64,000 bases of DNA from Rhizobiales bacterium dw_265. GTDB taxonomy: Bacteria > Pseudomonadota > Alphaproteobacteria > Micropepsales > Micropepsaceae. Both the position numbers and the translations under genes were made by a program. Under the pieces are notes generated by a model, which did no database searches, was not told the DNA's origin, and saw only the letters and a list, made by a program, of their open reading frames with translations. Each line of letters opens with the position of its first letter. Within the stretch, counting starts at the first letter, position 1. The DNA is taken from the NCBI GenBank assembly GCA_018449595.1, contig JAAVUU010000006.1, positions 1 to 64,000 on the forward strand, given 5' to 3'. Positions 43,486-52,101 of this stretch are shown here, one piece after another.

Positions 43486-44475
43486 CTACTTGCCCGGCTG
43501 ATAGATCTGGTCGAAGACGCCGCCATCGCCGAAATGGGTGGCCTGCGCCTTGGCCCAGCCGCCGAAATCGCCGTCGATGGTGGCCAGCGGGATATTGGGG
43601 AACTGGCTGCGATACTTGGCCAGGATTTCCGGATTGCGCGGGCGATAGAAATTCTTTGCCTCGATCTCCTGCGCCGCCGGGGTGTAGAGGTACTTCACAA
43701 AGGCTTCCGCCGCGGCGCGGCTCTTGTGGCGGTCGACATTCTTGTCCACCACCGCCACCGGGGGCTCGGCCTGGATCGAGCGCGTCGGATAGACGACTTC
43801 ATACTGGCCCGGCGATTCCTTCTGCGCCAGCTGCGCCTCATTCTCCCAGTCCAGCAGCACATCGCCGATGCCGCGCTTGGTGAAGGTCACGGTCGAGCCG
43901 CGCGCCCCGGTGTCCAGCACCGGCACATGCTTGTAGAGATTGGCGACAAAGGCCTTGGCCTTTTCCGCATTGCCGCCCGGCGCCTTTTCGGCCGAGGCCC
44001 AGGCCGCCAGATAGGCCCAGCGCGCGCCGCCCGAGGTTTTCGGATTGGGCGTCACCACCTGGATGCCCGGCTTCACCAGGTCGTTCCAGTCCTTGATGTG
44101 CCAGGGATTGCCCTTGCGCACCAGGAACACGATGGTCGAGGTGTAGGGCGTGGAATTTTCCGGCAGGCGCTTTTGCCAGTCGGCGGGCAGCAGGCCCGCA
44201 TTCTTGCTCACCGCGTCAATGTCGGCGGCCAGCGCCAGCGTCAGGACATCGGCCTGCAGGCCGTCAATCACGGCGCGCGCCTGGGCGCCCGAACCGCCAT
44301 TGGACGTGTTCAATGTGACCTTGTCGGCCTTGTACTCGGCGGCGAAGGCCTTGCCGAGATCGGCATAGAGTTCGCGCGTCGGGTCATAGCTGACGTTCAA
44401 GAGCGTCACGTCGGCTTGTGCCGCCGTTCCGGCGAGGATGCCGGCCGCGGCCAGGAGGGAAAGAAGGCGTTTCAT
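43486..44475 (-). CDS. sbp: Sulfate-binding periplasmic protein, copy 2
   Basis: A 329-residue periplasmic sulfate-binding protein (signal peptide KRLLSLLAAAGILAGTAAQA). It shares long stretches with its neighbour (LLNVSYD-x-TRELY, TSNGGSGAQARAVIDGLQAD, YTSTIVFLVRKGNPW, TFTKRGIGDVLL, ATIDGDFGGWAKAQATHF). ATG 44475 has AGGAG at ideal distance, so it should be translated well. The two copies may differ in affinity or ligand (sulfate or thiosulfate), or raise receptor dosage under sulfur starvation. It lies 16 bases after the porin gene. Confidence 0.92.
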   Translation of the reverse strand: MKRLLSLLAAAGILAGTAAQADVTLLNVSYDPTRELYADLGKAFAAEYKADKVTLNTSNGGSGAQARAVIDGLQADVLTLALAADIDAVSKNAGLLPADWQKRLPENSTPYTSTIVFLVRKGNPWHIKDWNDLVKPGIQVVTPNPKTSGGARWAYLAAWASAEKAPGGNAEKAKAFVANLYKHVPVLDTGARGSTVTFTKRGIGDVLLDWENEAQLAQKESPGQYEVVYPTRSIQAEPPVAVVDKNVDRHKSRAAAEAFVKYLYTPAAQEIEAKNFYRPRNPEILAKYRSQFPNIPLATIDGDFGGWAKAQATHFGDGGVFDQIYQPGK

Positions 44476-44491
44476 CAATGTCTCCTTCGGA

Positions 44492-46225
44492 TCAGAGGGC
44501 GAGCTGGGCGCGCAACGCCACAGCCGAGAGGTTCTGGCCGCCATTGACCGTGGGCGGCGCAATGGTCGCGCCGGTTGTGGCCAGGTTCACGCCGGTCAGC
44601 GGGTTGGGCGACGAGCCCGACTGCAGCTTGCTGTTCTGGATATACTCATAATTGAGCGCAAACTTGATGACATTGTTGGGGAACCAGTTCAGGCCGATGG
44701 TGGTGACCCGCTGATCGCCGCCGCGCACCGTGTTGTAGAAGTCATAGGTTCTGGTGCCCGCGGCCGCGCCGGCGGCATTGGCGACCTGGACGCTGGCCGT
44801 ATCGTTGACATGATCGTTCAAGTCGGTGTCGCTGTAGCGCGCCGCCAGTTCGAAGGCGCCCCATGTGCCCTTGTTGATATTGAAGGGTTGAGCAACCTTG
44901 GGATTGGTGAAGGCGCCGGTGGCGGGATTGTAGAGGCGCTCTTCGCCGGTCAGAATCCAGCTTCCCTGCACATACCAGGCGCTGAAATTGTCATCGCTGG
45001 GGGTGACGGTCTGGGTGCCGGCGGTGGTGGCATAAGCCACCTGCGAACGCTCGACATTGAAGCCATAATAGCCGGCCTGGCCGTAGAGGCTGCCCCAGTT
45101 GCCGGCGGTTTCCACACCCCATTGGCTGAGATGGCGGGCATTCAGCGCGCCGGTGCTGATCAGGTTGTAACCGTTGGAGTCAAAGGTGAACTCGGGCGGG
45201 TCGGACAGCGAGATGCTGTTGCCCACCACGCCGGGCGTGGCGCCGTTGATGGGGTTGGTGGAGGCATTGGCAAGACCGCCCGCCACCAGGTCGGGAGTCT
45301 TGATCACATAGGTGCCGTTGACGCCGACCAGCCAGTGGGCGTCCGGCGTGTTGACCGGCAGCCAGGACAGCCGGCCGACGACGGCTTCCTGCTCGTCATA
45401 GTTCGGCGCGGCGCTGGCGCCGGCAGCGGCCAGCGCCTTGGCGCCGTCGGACACCTTGTTGCCGGTATAGGAGACCGAGCCGAACACCGAAGGCGCGGCA
45501 TAGAGGATGGTGATGGAATCGCGGCCATCGCCACCCGCGATATTGCGCTGAAGGTCGGAGGGCGAATTGCGCTCCAGGAACAGGGTGTCGCCGGCGCTGG
45601 TGGCATCCTCGACGCTGGTGGGCGGCGGGTAGGCGCCGATGCGGAAGCCCCAGGGAGCCAAGCCGTCATACTGCAGATAGACCGACTGGATATGGCCGGG
45701 GGTTTCGGTGCCGCCGCTGCCGCCAAAGTCGAAATTCAGGTTGTAGGACCAGTCGCCGAACACCAGGCCCGACAGGCCCAGATAGACGCGGCGGAAATTG
45801 GAACCGCTGCCGAAATCATTGCCATAGGCGGCGGGGAGCAGGCTGCCGGCATGGCTCTGGCTGTAATAGCCGGTGTCATACTGGAACAGGCCGCGGATGG
45901 CGGCGGTGAAGCGGCCGTCGGGCGATGAGACCGACAACCGGCCATTGTCCACGCTCACCTTGTGCTGGGCATCCAGGCGATTGTTGATGTCCACATACTG
46001 GTCGGAGGTCGAACGCTTCAGGTCCACCACCGCGCCGGAATAGTCATTGTCGCCTTGCGACGCCTTGATCTGGGAAAGCTGCAGCTGCACGTCGCGCAAC
46101 TGCTGTTCCAAAAGGGGAATGCGCGGATCGCTGGGCGCCGGTTTGGCGGCGGCCGCAAAAGCAGGAACCGAAAGCGCCGCCAGCGCCGTGCCGGCCAGAA
46201 GAAGCGAAGTGAAAGCCTTGTGCAT
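44492..46225 (-). CDS. Outer membrane porin (OprP/OprO type), sulfate-operon linked
   Basis: A 577-residue porin. The signal peptide (HKAFTSLLLAGTALAALSVP) ends near AFAA. A short coiled coil follows (PLLEQQLRDVQLQLSQIKAS), which is a trimer-forming feature of this family, then the barrel with FTAAIRGLFQYDTGYYSQS, VYLGLSGLVFGDWSYNLNFD and a C-terminus ending ALRAQLAL. OprP-type porins are anion-selective, usually for phosphate or pyrophosphate. Being the first gene of a cys operon, this one probably passes sulfate or sulfate esters. A promoter lies about 50 bases upstream (46278-46307). Confidence 0.85.
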   Translation of the reverse strand: MHKAFTSLLLAGTALAALSVPAFAAAAKPAPSDPRIPLLEQQLRDVQLQLSQIKASQGDNDYSGAVVDLKRSTSDQYVDINNRLDAQHKVSVDNGRLSVSSPDGRFTAAIRGLFQYDTGYYSQSHAGSLLPAAYGNDFGSGSNFRRVYLGLSGLVFGDWSYNLNFDFGGSGGTETPGHIQSVYLQYDGLAPWGFRIGAYPPPTSVEDATSAGDTLFLERNSPSDLQRNIAGGDGRDSITILYAAPSVFGSVSYTGNKVSDGAKALAAAGASAAPNYDEQEAVVGRLSWLPVNTPDAHWLVGVNGTYVIKTPDLVAGGLANASTNPINGATPGVVGNSISLSDPPEFTFDSNGYNLISTGALNARHLSQWGVETAGNWGSLYGQAGYYGFNVERSQVAYATTAGTQTVTPSDDNFSAWYVQGSWILTGEERLYNPATGAFTNPKVAQPFNINKGTWGAFELAARYSDTDLNDHVNDTASVQVANAAGAAAGTRTYDFYNTVRGGDQRVTTIGLNWFPNNVIKFALNYEYIQNSKLQSGSSPNPLTGVNLATTGATIAPPTVNGGQNLSAVALRAQLAL

Positions 46226-46277
46226 GAGAACCCCGTTGAATGTCATCCCGCCGGCCTTCGGCGGGCCGGACGGGCGC

Positions 46278-46307
46278 ATTAATTCCCCCGAATTCCTACC
46301 AAGTCAA
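46278..46307 (-). promoter_or_regulatory. Sigma70-type promoter of the porin-cys operon, overlapping a CCTACC...GGTATG inverted element
   Basis: On the minus strand TTGACT (46307-46302) is followed after 17-18 bases by AATTAA/ATTAAT (46284-46278), a good -35/-10 pair for alphaproteobacteria. The predicted start is about 45 bases upstream of the porin ATG. The -35 lies inside an imperfect inverted element, CCTACC at 46295-46300 and GGTATG at 46318-46323, which could be the binding site of the Rrf2 regulator encoded just upstream. The operator assignment is inference. Confidence 0.5.
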
Positions 46308-46405
46308 TAGAGATTTAGGTATGTGACATTTTTATGAAAGCGGACAATAAGCCAAAAAGCTCGTTTGCGCGCCAATGCGCCGCATCTGGACGAAATTATT
46401 TGGTC

Positions 46406-46840
46406 TTAGAGCGCGCCCGAACGGCGCAACTGGGCCGCGGCCGTCGCCAGATTGCGGGATTCCAGGATTTCCGCGGTGGCGTCGCGCGCCGCCAGCAAAG
46501 CCTTGCGGATGGCGCAGACCGTTTCCTCGAAACAATCGTCACATTTGCGATAGGCCATGACGCTGACGCAGGGACTGAGCGCCAGTGGCCCGTCCGTCAC
46601 CCTGAGCACATCGGCAAAGCTGATCTCCTTGGGGGAGCGGCCCAGGGAATAGCCGCCGCTGCGGCCGCGATGGCTGCGCACGATGCCGGTTTTCTTCAAT
46701 TCCAGCAGGATGGCTTCCAGGAACTTGCGCGGAATCTTTTCGCTTTCGGCAATTTCGGCGATCTGCACCGGCGCGCCATCGCCCCTGACCGCCAGGTACA
46801 GCAGGGCGCGCAGGGCGTAGCGGGCTTTCTGGGAAATCAT
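46406..46840 (-). CDS. Rrf2-family transcriptional regulator with cysteine cluster
   Basis: A 144-residue Rrf2 regulator starting MISQKARYALRALLYLAVRG. The winged HTH includes IPRKFLEAILLELKKTGIV and RSGGYSLGRSP. Four cysteines lie in SPCVSVMAYRKCDDCFEETV and the following C109 (C91, C100, C103, C109), like the Fe-S or redox-sensing segments of IscR/RirA-type proteins, but with an extra Cys. In many alphaproteobacteria a regulator of this kind precedes the sulfate transport genes and acts like CymR. It lies 180 bases upstream of the porin on the same strand. ATG 46840 is chosen from the family start; an ATG at 46858 also exists. Confidence 0.88.
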   Translation of the reverse strand: MISQKARYALRALLYLAVRGDGAPVQIAEIAESEKIPRKFLEAILLELKKTGIVRSHRGRSGGYSLGRSPKEISFADVLRVTDGPLALSPCVSVMAYRKCDDCFEETVCAIRKALLAARDATAEILESRNLATAAAQLRRSGAL

Positions 46841-46917
46841 GCGGTCAATATACCCCATTAATCCTATGGAATATAGAAAGCCTTGCGCGGCACGCAACCC
46901 GGCCAACGAAAATGGGA

Positions 46918-47001
46918 CGCCAGATGCGACAGGTTGCGACAAGCCAGGCGGTATTCCGGCCAGATTTTGCCACTATAATCCTGACAAATTGCCATCTGGC
47001 G
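46918..47001 (+). promoter_or_regulatory. Promoter region of the RND pump operon with a split inverted repeat
   Basis: A perfect -10 hexamer TATAAT lies at 46974-46979 on the plus strand, about 80 bases before the RND start; no strong -35 is seen, so activation is likely. CGCCAGATG (46918-46926) and CATCTGGCG (46993-47001) are perfect nine-base inverted copies flanking it 66 bases apart. They could be two half-sites for a looping repressor, but chance is not excluded. Confidence 0.35.
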
Positions 47002-47055
47002 CCAAAACCCAAAGATCTGTGTCATGATTGAAGAACGCTTGGAGATGCCCGGCCG

Positions 47056-50000
47056 ATGACTTGGCTCGTCAAGGTCGCACTGGATCGGCCCTACACCTTT
47101 ATCGTCATGGCCCTGTTGATCCTGATCTTCGGGCCGTTGGCGGCGGCCAGGACCCCGACCGACATCTTTCCCAATATCGGCATTCCGATCATCGGCGTCG
47201 CCTTCAACTATGCCGGCCTGCCCCCCGGCGAAATGGCCGGGCGCATCATTGCGCCCTATGAGCGCATTCTCTCCACCACCGTCAACGACATCCAGCATGT
47301 CGAAAGCCAGTCCATGTACGGCATGGGCATCGCCAAGGTCTTCTTCCAGCCCAATGCCGACGTCCGCCTGGCCAATGCCCAGGTCACGGCCATCTCCCAG
47401 ACCGCCCTGCGCCAGATGCCGGCCGGCACCCAGCCGCCGCTGGTGATCGTCTACAGCGCCTCGACCGTGCCGGTGATGCAACTGGCTTTTTCCTCCACCG
47501 CGCTGTCGGAACAGCAGGTGCTGGATTATTCCCAGAATTTCGCCCGCCCTCGCCTAACCACGGTGCGCGGCGCGGCCATTCCCTATTCCTATGGCGGCAA
47601 GACGCGCCAGATCCAGATCGACCTGGACCCCCAGGCGATGCAGGCGCGCGGCCTGTCGCCGATCGATGTGCAGAACGCCTTCGTCAACCAGAACCAGATC
47701 GTGCCCGCCGGCCAGGTCAAGATCGGCCGCTACCAGTACAATCTCGGCCTCAACAACGCCGCCGACACCATCGCCGCCATGAACGACCTGCCGGTCAAGA
47801 CGGTCAACGGCTCGACCGTCTTCCTGCGCGATGTCGCCCATGTCCGCGACGGCAACGCGCCGCAGCAGAACATCGTGCATGTCAACGGCAACCGCGCGGT
47901 GCTTTCCACCGTCCTGAAAAACGGCCAGGCCTCGACGCTCGACGTGGTGCAGGGCGTGAAGAACATCCTGCCGTCGATCAAGGCGCAGCTGCCCGAGAAT
48001 TTGAAGATCGACATGCTGGGCGACCAGTCGCTGTTCGTGAAAGCCGCCATCAGCGGGGTGGCGCGCGAAGGCGCCCTCGCCGCCGGCCTGACCAGCCTGA
48101 TGATCCTGCTGTTCCTGGGCAGCTGGCGTTCCACCGTGATCGTGGCGGTGTCGATTCCCCTGTCGGTCCTGTGCGCGCTGATCGCGCTGTGGGCCAGCGG
48201 GGAAACGCTCAACATCATGACCCTGGGGGGGCTGGCGCTGGCGGTCGGCATCCTGGTGGACGACGCCACGGTGACCATTGAAAATATCAACCTGCATCTG
48301 GAGCAGGGCGCCACGGTCTATGACGCCATCATGGAAGGCGCGCGCCAGATCGCGACGCCCGCCTTCGTCTCCACCGTATGCATCTGCATCGCCTTCGTCC
48401 CGATGCTGACGCTGGAGGGTGTGGCGGGCTTTCTGTTCGTGCCGATGGCGATGAGCGTGGTGTTCGCGATGATCGCCTCTTTCCTGCTGTCGCGCACCCT
48501 GGTGCCGACCATGGCGCTTTACCTGCTCAAGCCGCACAAGCCGGAGGAAGACGCCCAGCACGCCAGCGATCCGCATCTGCTGGCCCGGCTGCAGCGCAAG
48601 TTCGAGCGCGCCTTTGAGGATTTCCGCGAGCGTTACCGCAACCTGCTGGCGCTGGCGATGACCAGCCGCCGCATCTTCGTGCTCGGCTTCCTGGGCGTGG
48701 TGGCGGCATCGCTGCTGCTGTTCCCGCTGCTGGGCGAGGACTTCTTCCCGGCGGTGGACGCCGGCCAGATCACCATGCATGCGCGCATCGCGCCCGGCAC
48801 CCGCATCGAGGATACCACCCAGACCGTCGCGCAGATCGAGCGCGAGATTCGCAAGGTCATCCCGAAGGACGAACTGGCCAATATCGTCGACAATATCGGC
48901 CTCAGCGTCAGCGCCATCAACATCATCTATACCAATTCCGGCATTGTCGGCCTGCAGGACGCCGACATCTTCATCAGCCTGAACAAGGATCACGGACCCA
49001 CCGCCGATTATGTCCGCACCTTGCGGGAAAGATTGCCGCGGATGTTTCCCTATGTGACCTTTTCCTATCCGCCGCCCGACATCACCAGCCAGATCCTGAA
49101 TTTCGGCGCCCCCGCGCCGCTCGACATCTCGGTCAGCGGCATCAAGAGCGACCAGACCATGGCCTTCGCCCAGCGCCTGCTGCGGGGCGTGCGGCAGATT
49201 TCCGGCGTCGCGGACCCGCGCATCCAGCAATCCAACACCTATCCGCAGATGAACTTCACCGCCGACCGCGCGCGCATGGCGCAGACCGGCCTGACCGAGC
49301 ACGATGTCACCAACGCCCTGGCCACGGCGCTGGCCGGCACCTCGACCTCGGCGCCGAATTTCTGGCTGAGCCCCAACGGCGTCTCCTATCCCATGGTGGC
49401 GCAGACCCCGGAGTACCGGATGGACACCATGGCGGCGCTGCAGAACCTGCCGGTGACGCCGGCCAATGGCGGCGCGTCGCAGATCCTGGGCGGGCTGGGC
49501 AGCTTCAGCCGCAGCCCCACGCCGGCCGTCGTGACCCATTACGACATCCAGCCCACGGCCGATATCTATGCCACCACCCAGGGCCGCGACCTCGGCGCGG
49601 TGTCCGCCGATGTGAAAAAGCTCATCAAGGACAATGAGAAATATCTGCCCCGGGGCTCGACAGTCACCCTGCGCGGCCAGGTCACCACCATGAACACCGC
49701 CTTCACCGGCCTGTTCTTCGGCCTCCTGGCGGCGGTGGTGCTGATCTACCTGCTGATCGTGGTCAACTTCCAGTCCTGGACCGATCCCTTCGTCATCGTC
49801 ACCGCCTTGCCCGCGGCCCTGGCCGGCATCGTCTGGGCGCTGTTCGTCACCGGCACCACCCTGTCGGTGCCGGCGCTGACCGGCGCCATCATGTGCATGG
49901 GCGTGGCCACGGCCAATTCGATCCTGGTGATCGCCTTCGCCCGCGAGCGCCTCACCCATCACAACGATCCCGTGCTGGCGGCGGTCGAAGCCGGCGTCAC

Positions 50001-50259
50001 CCGCTTCCGTCCCGTGCTGATGACGGCGGGCGCCATGGTGATCGGCATGCTGCCCATGGCGCTGGGCCTGGGCGAAGGCGGCGAACAGAATGCACCGCTG
50101 GGCCGCGCCGTGATCGGCGGACTGATCTTCGCCACCTGCGCCACCCTGTTGTTCGTGCCCGTGGTCTTCAGCATCGTACACGACCGCCAGGCGGCGCGCG
50201 CCGCCAGGAAGGGCGAAGCGCGCACGTCCGAGAAGGGAACCGAGAAAGCCTATGCCTGA
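47056..50259 (+). CDS. RND efflux transporter, inner membrane permease
   Basis: A 1067-residue RND pump protein of the AcrB-like (HAE-1) branch. It has the two-fold layout of 12 membrane segments and two large periplasmic loops: N-terminal LVKVALDRPYTFIVMALLIL, the TM4 proton-relay Asp pair in LAVGILVDDATVTIENI, and C-terminal GAIMCMGVATANSILVIAFA and GRAVIGGLIFATCATLLFVP. The substrate cannot be predicted. The gene precedes its adaptor and overlaps it by eight bases, the reverse of the common adaptor-permease order. No outer-membrane channel gene is nearby. Confidence 0.92.
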   Translation: MTWLVKVALDRPYTFIVMALLILIFGPLAAARTPTDIFPNIGIPIIGVAFNYAGLPPGEMAGRIIAPYERILSTTVNDIQHVESQSMYGMGIAKVFFQPNADVRLANAQVTAISQTALRQMPAGTQPPLVIVYSASTVPVMQLAFSSTALSEQQVLDYSQNFARPRLTTVRGAAIPYSYGGKTRQIQIDLDPQAMQARGLSPIDVQNAFVNQNQIVPAGQVKIGRYQYNLGLNNAADTIAAMNDLPVKTVNGSTVFLRDVAHVRDGNAPQQNIVHVNGNRAVLSTVLKNGQASTLDVVQGVKNILPSIKAQLPENLKIDMLGDQSLFVKAAISGVAREGALAAGLTSLMILLFLGSWRSTVIVAVSIPLSVLCALIALWASGETLNIMTLGGLALAVGILVDDATVTIENINLHLEQGATVYDAIMEGARQIATPAFVSTVCICIAFVPMLTLEGVAGFLFVPMAMSVVFAMIASFLLSRTLVPTMALYLLKPHKPEEDAQHASDPHLLARLQRKFERAFEDFRERYRNLLALAMTSRRIFVLGFLGVVAASLLLFPLLGEDFFPAVDAGQITMHARIAPGTRIEDTTQTVAQIEREIRKVIPKDELANIVDNIGLSVSAINIIYTNSGIVGLQDADIFISLNKDHGPTADYVRTLRERLPRMFPYVTFSYPPPDITSQILNFGAPAPLDISVSGIKSDQTMAFAQRLLRGVRQISGVADPRIQQSNTYPQMNFTADRARMAQTGLTEHDVTNALATALAGTSTSAPNFWLSPNGVSYPMVAQTPEYRMDTMAALQNLPVTPANGGASQILGGLGSFSRSPTPAVVTHYDIQPTADIYATTQGRDLGAVSADVKKLIKDNEKYLPRGSTVTLRGQVTTMNTAFTGLFFGLLAAVVLIYLLIVVNFQSWTDPFVIVTALPAALAGIVWALFVTGTTLSVPALTGAIMCMGVATANSILVIAFARERLTHHNDPVLAAVEAGVTRFRPVLMTAGAMVIGMLPMALGLGEGGEQNAPLGRAVIGGLIFATCATLLFVPVVFSIVHDRQAARAARKGEARTSEKGTEKAYA

Positions 50260-51472
50260 CAAAAATCCCGATGCGGGGCCGACCCATAACGACCATGGCG
50301 GGGTCAGCCATCGCGAGCCCACGCGCGAAGAGATTCTGCGCCACACCCGGCCGCAAGGGCTGAAGCGCTGGGGCGTGATCGCGCTGTGCGCGGCGGTCGT
50401 CGTCGCCGTGGCGGGCATCGCCTGGCGGCTCTATGAAAGACACACCACCCGCGACTGGACCGATGACCAGGCCACCCCGACGGTGCAGGTGCTGAAACTG
50501 GATACGGCCGGCAAGAACGGCGAACTCAGCCTGCCCGGCCAGGTCCAGGCCTTCACCAATGCCCCGATCTACGCCCAGGTCAGCGGCTATGTGCAGAAAT
50601 GGTTCGTGGATATCGGCACGCCGGTCAAACAGGGCCAGCTTCTGGCGCAGATCGATCCCAAGCCCTATCAGGCGGCGCTGGACCAGGCCAAGGGCGCCCT
50701 GGCGCGGGATGCCGCGACCCTGAACAACGCCAAGATCGACCTTGCCCGCTACCAGGCGCTGGCGGCGCAGAACGCCATCTCCAACCAGCAGCTGGCGACC
50801 CAGCAGGCCCTGGTCAATTCCGACGACGGCGTGGTCCAGACCGACCGCGCCGCGGTCGAGAACGCCGCCATCAACCTGGGCTATACCCGCATCGTCGCGC
50901 CGTTCGACGGCGTGGTGACCAGCCGCAATATCGATGTCGGCAACCTGGTGACCGTGGGAACGCCCACCGCCACGCCGCTGTTCACGGTCTCCGACCAGAA
51001 CCGCCTGCGCATCTATGTCAGCGTGCCGCAAAACTATTCCGCCGCGATCAAGCCCGGCCTGACGGTCAGATTCACGGTGCCGGACCATCCGGGCCAGACC
51101 TTCACCGCCGGACTTGTCGCCAGTTCCGGGGCGCTGGTGCAATCCACCAACACTATGCTGGTGCAGTTCGGCATCGACAACAAAAGCGGCCAGTTCAAGC
51201 CTGGCAGCTATGCCGACGTCAAACTGCCGCTGCCGTCCGGCGCCAACGGCCTGCATCTGCCCGCCACCGCGCTGATGTTCCGGGATGACGGCATGATGGT
51301 GGCCGTGGTTTCGCCCGACAACAAGATCGTCGTGAAGCCGGTGACGATCGTGCGCGACACAGGCGCGGCGGTGGATGTCGCGGACGGCGCGATCCAGCCC
51401 GGCGACCGGATCGTGGACAACCCGCCCGATTCGCTGCAGGCCGGGGATGCCGTCCAGGTCGCGAACAAATAG
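50252..51472 (+). CDS. RND efflux periplasmic adaptor (membrane fusion protein)
   Basis: A 406-residue adaptor with a single N-terminal membrane anchor (WGVIALCAAVVVAVAGIAWR). The lipoyl-like halves are seen in ELSLPGQVQAFTNAPIYAQ, VSGYVQKWFVDIGTPVKQGQ and the second half GYTRIVAPFDGVVTSRNIDV, with an alpha-helical hairpin between them rich in Gln/Ala. The C-terminal membrane-proximal domain holds GLHLPATALMF. It overlaps the permease stop, so stoichiometric translation is likely. The initial 40 residues before the anchor, rich in His and Asp, are longer than usual. Confidence 0.92.
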   Translation: MPDKNPDAGPTHNDHGGVSHREPTREEILRHTRPQGLKRWGVIALCAAVVVAVAGIAWRLYERHTTRDWTDDQATPTVQVLKLDTAGKNGELSLPGQVQAFTNAPIYAQVSGYVQKWFVDIGTPVKQGQLLAQIDPKPYQAALDQAKGALARDAATLNNAKIDLARYQALAAQNAISNQQLATQQALVNSDDGVVQTDRAAVENAAINLGYTRIVAPFDGVVTSRNIDVGNLVTVGTPTATPLFTVSDQNRLRIYVSVPQNYSAAIKPGLTVRFTVPDHPGQTFTAGLVASSGALVQSTNTMLVQFGIDNKSGQFKPGSYADVKLPLPSGANGLHLPATALMFRDDGMMVAVVSPDNKIVVKPVTIVRDTGAAVDVADGAIQPGDRIVDNPPDSLQAGDAVQVANK

Positions 51473-51540
51473 CGCGGATCGGGACGCTCGCGGCCCATCG
51501 CCGGATCGCTTATAAGACGCGGACCTAGCGGGGAAAAACC

Positions 51541-52041
51541 ATGCGCATACTGAAAATCCTGGTCCTGGCGCTGCTGCCGGTCGTCGGCCTGGCCGCCTGT
51601 GACAAGAAATCCGACGCCGCCACCGCGGCCGGCGGCGCCTATGACACCTCCACGGAGTCCAACACCCGCTTCCTGGCAGAGTATGCGGCGCGGCCCGGCG
51701 TGACCAAGCTGCCCGACGGGCTGATGTACCGGGTCATCAAGGCCGGCAGCGGCCCCCAGGTGCAGCGCGACCAGGACGTGGTGTCGGTCTATTACAAGGG
51801 CGCGCTGATCAACGGGAAGGTCTTCGACCAGACCAGGCCGGAGGAGCCCGCCCAGTTTCCCGCTGGCGCCCTGATCCCCGGCTGGGTCGAAGCCTTGAAG
51901 CTGATGAAGACCGGCGATACCTGGGAACTGGTGATCCCGTCCGACCTCGGCTATGGCGCCGACGGCGCCGGCGACGCCATCCCGCCCAACCAGACCCTGG
52001 TTTTCACCATGACCCTGGGCAAGGTCGAATACGCCAATTAG
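51541..52041 (+). CDS. FKBP-type peptidyl-prolyl isomerase lipoprotein
   Basis: A 166-residue lipoprotein: signal RILKILVLALLPVVGLAAC with the lipobox Cys20. The FKBP domain covers the rest, with DQDVVSVYYKGALINGKVFD, GWVEALKLMKTGDTWELVIP and SDLGYGADGAGDAIPPNQT, the usual FKBP core. It would assist folding of envelope proteins. It lies 69 bases after the adaptor gene; a terminator after its stop may end the pump transcript. Confidence 0.92.
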   Translation: MRILKILVLALLPVVGLAACDKKSDAATAAGGAYDTSTESNTRFLAEYAARPGVTKLPDGLMYRVIKAGSGPQVQRDQDVVSVYYKGALINGKVFDQTRPEEPAQFPAGALIPGWVEALKLMKTGDTWELVIPSDLGYGADGAGDAIPPNQTLVFTMTLGKVEYAN

Positions 52042-52056
52042 CGCAACTTCCTTCAC

Positions 52057-52088
52057 TGTCATGGCCCGCCGGAGAGCGGGCCATGACA
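52057..52088. terminator. Bidirectional hairpin terminator
   Basis: TGTCATGGCCCGC (52057-52069) and GCGGGCCATGACA (52076-52088) form a perfect 13-base stem with a six-base loop between the convergent FKBP gene and the TonB receptor gene. It lacks a long T run but is well placed to stop both transcripts. Confidence 0.75.
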
Positions 52089-52101
52089 AATAGGGCCGCT
52101 T

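Noticed and set aside
47554..50418. A 954-codon frame on the minus strand opposite the RND permease
   Set aside because: The product is rich in His, Gln, Arg and Gly, with no recognisable motif, and is fully covered by a conserved RND permease on the other strand.
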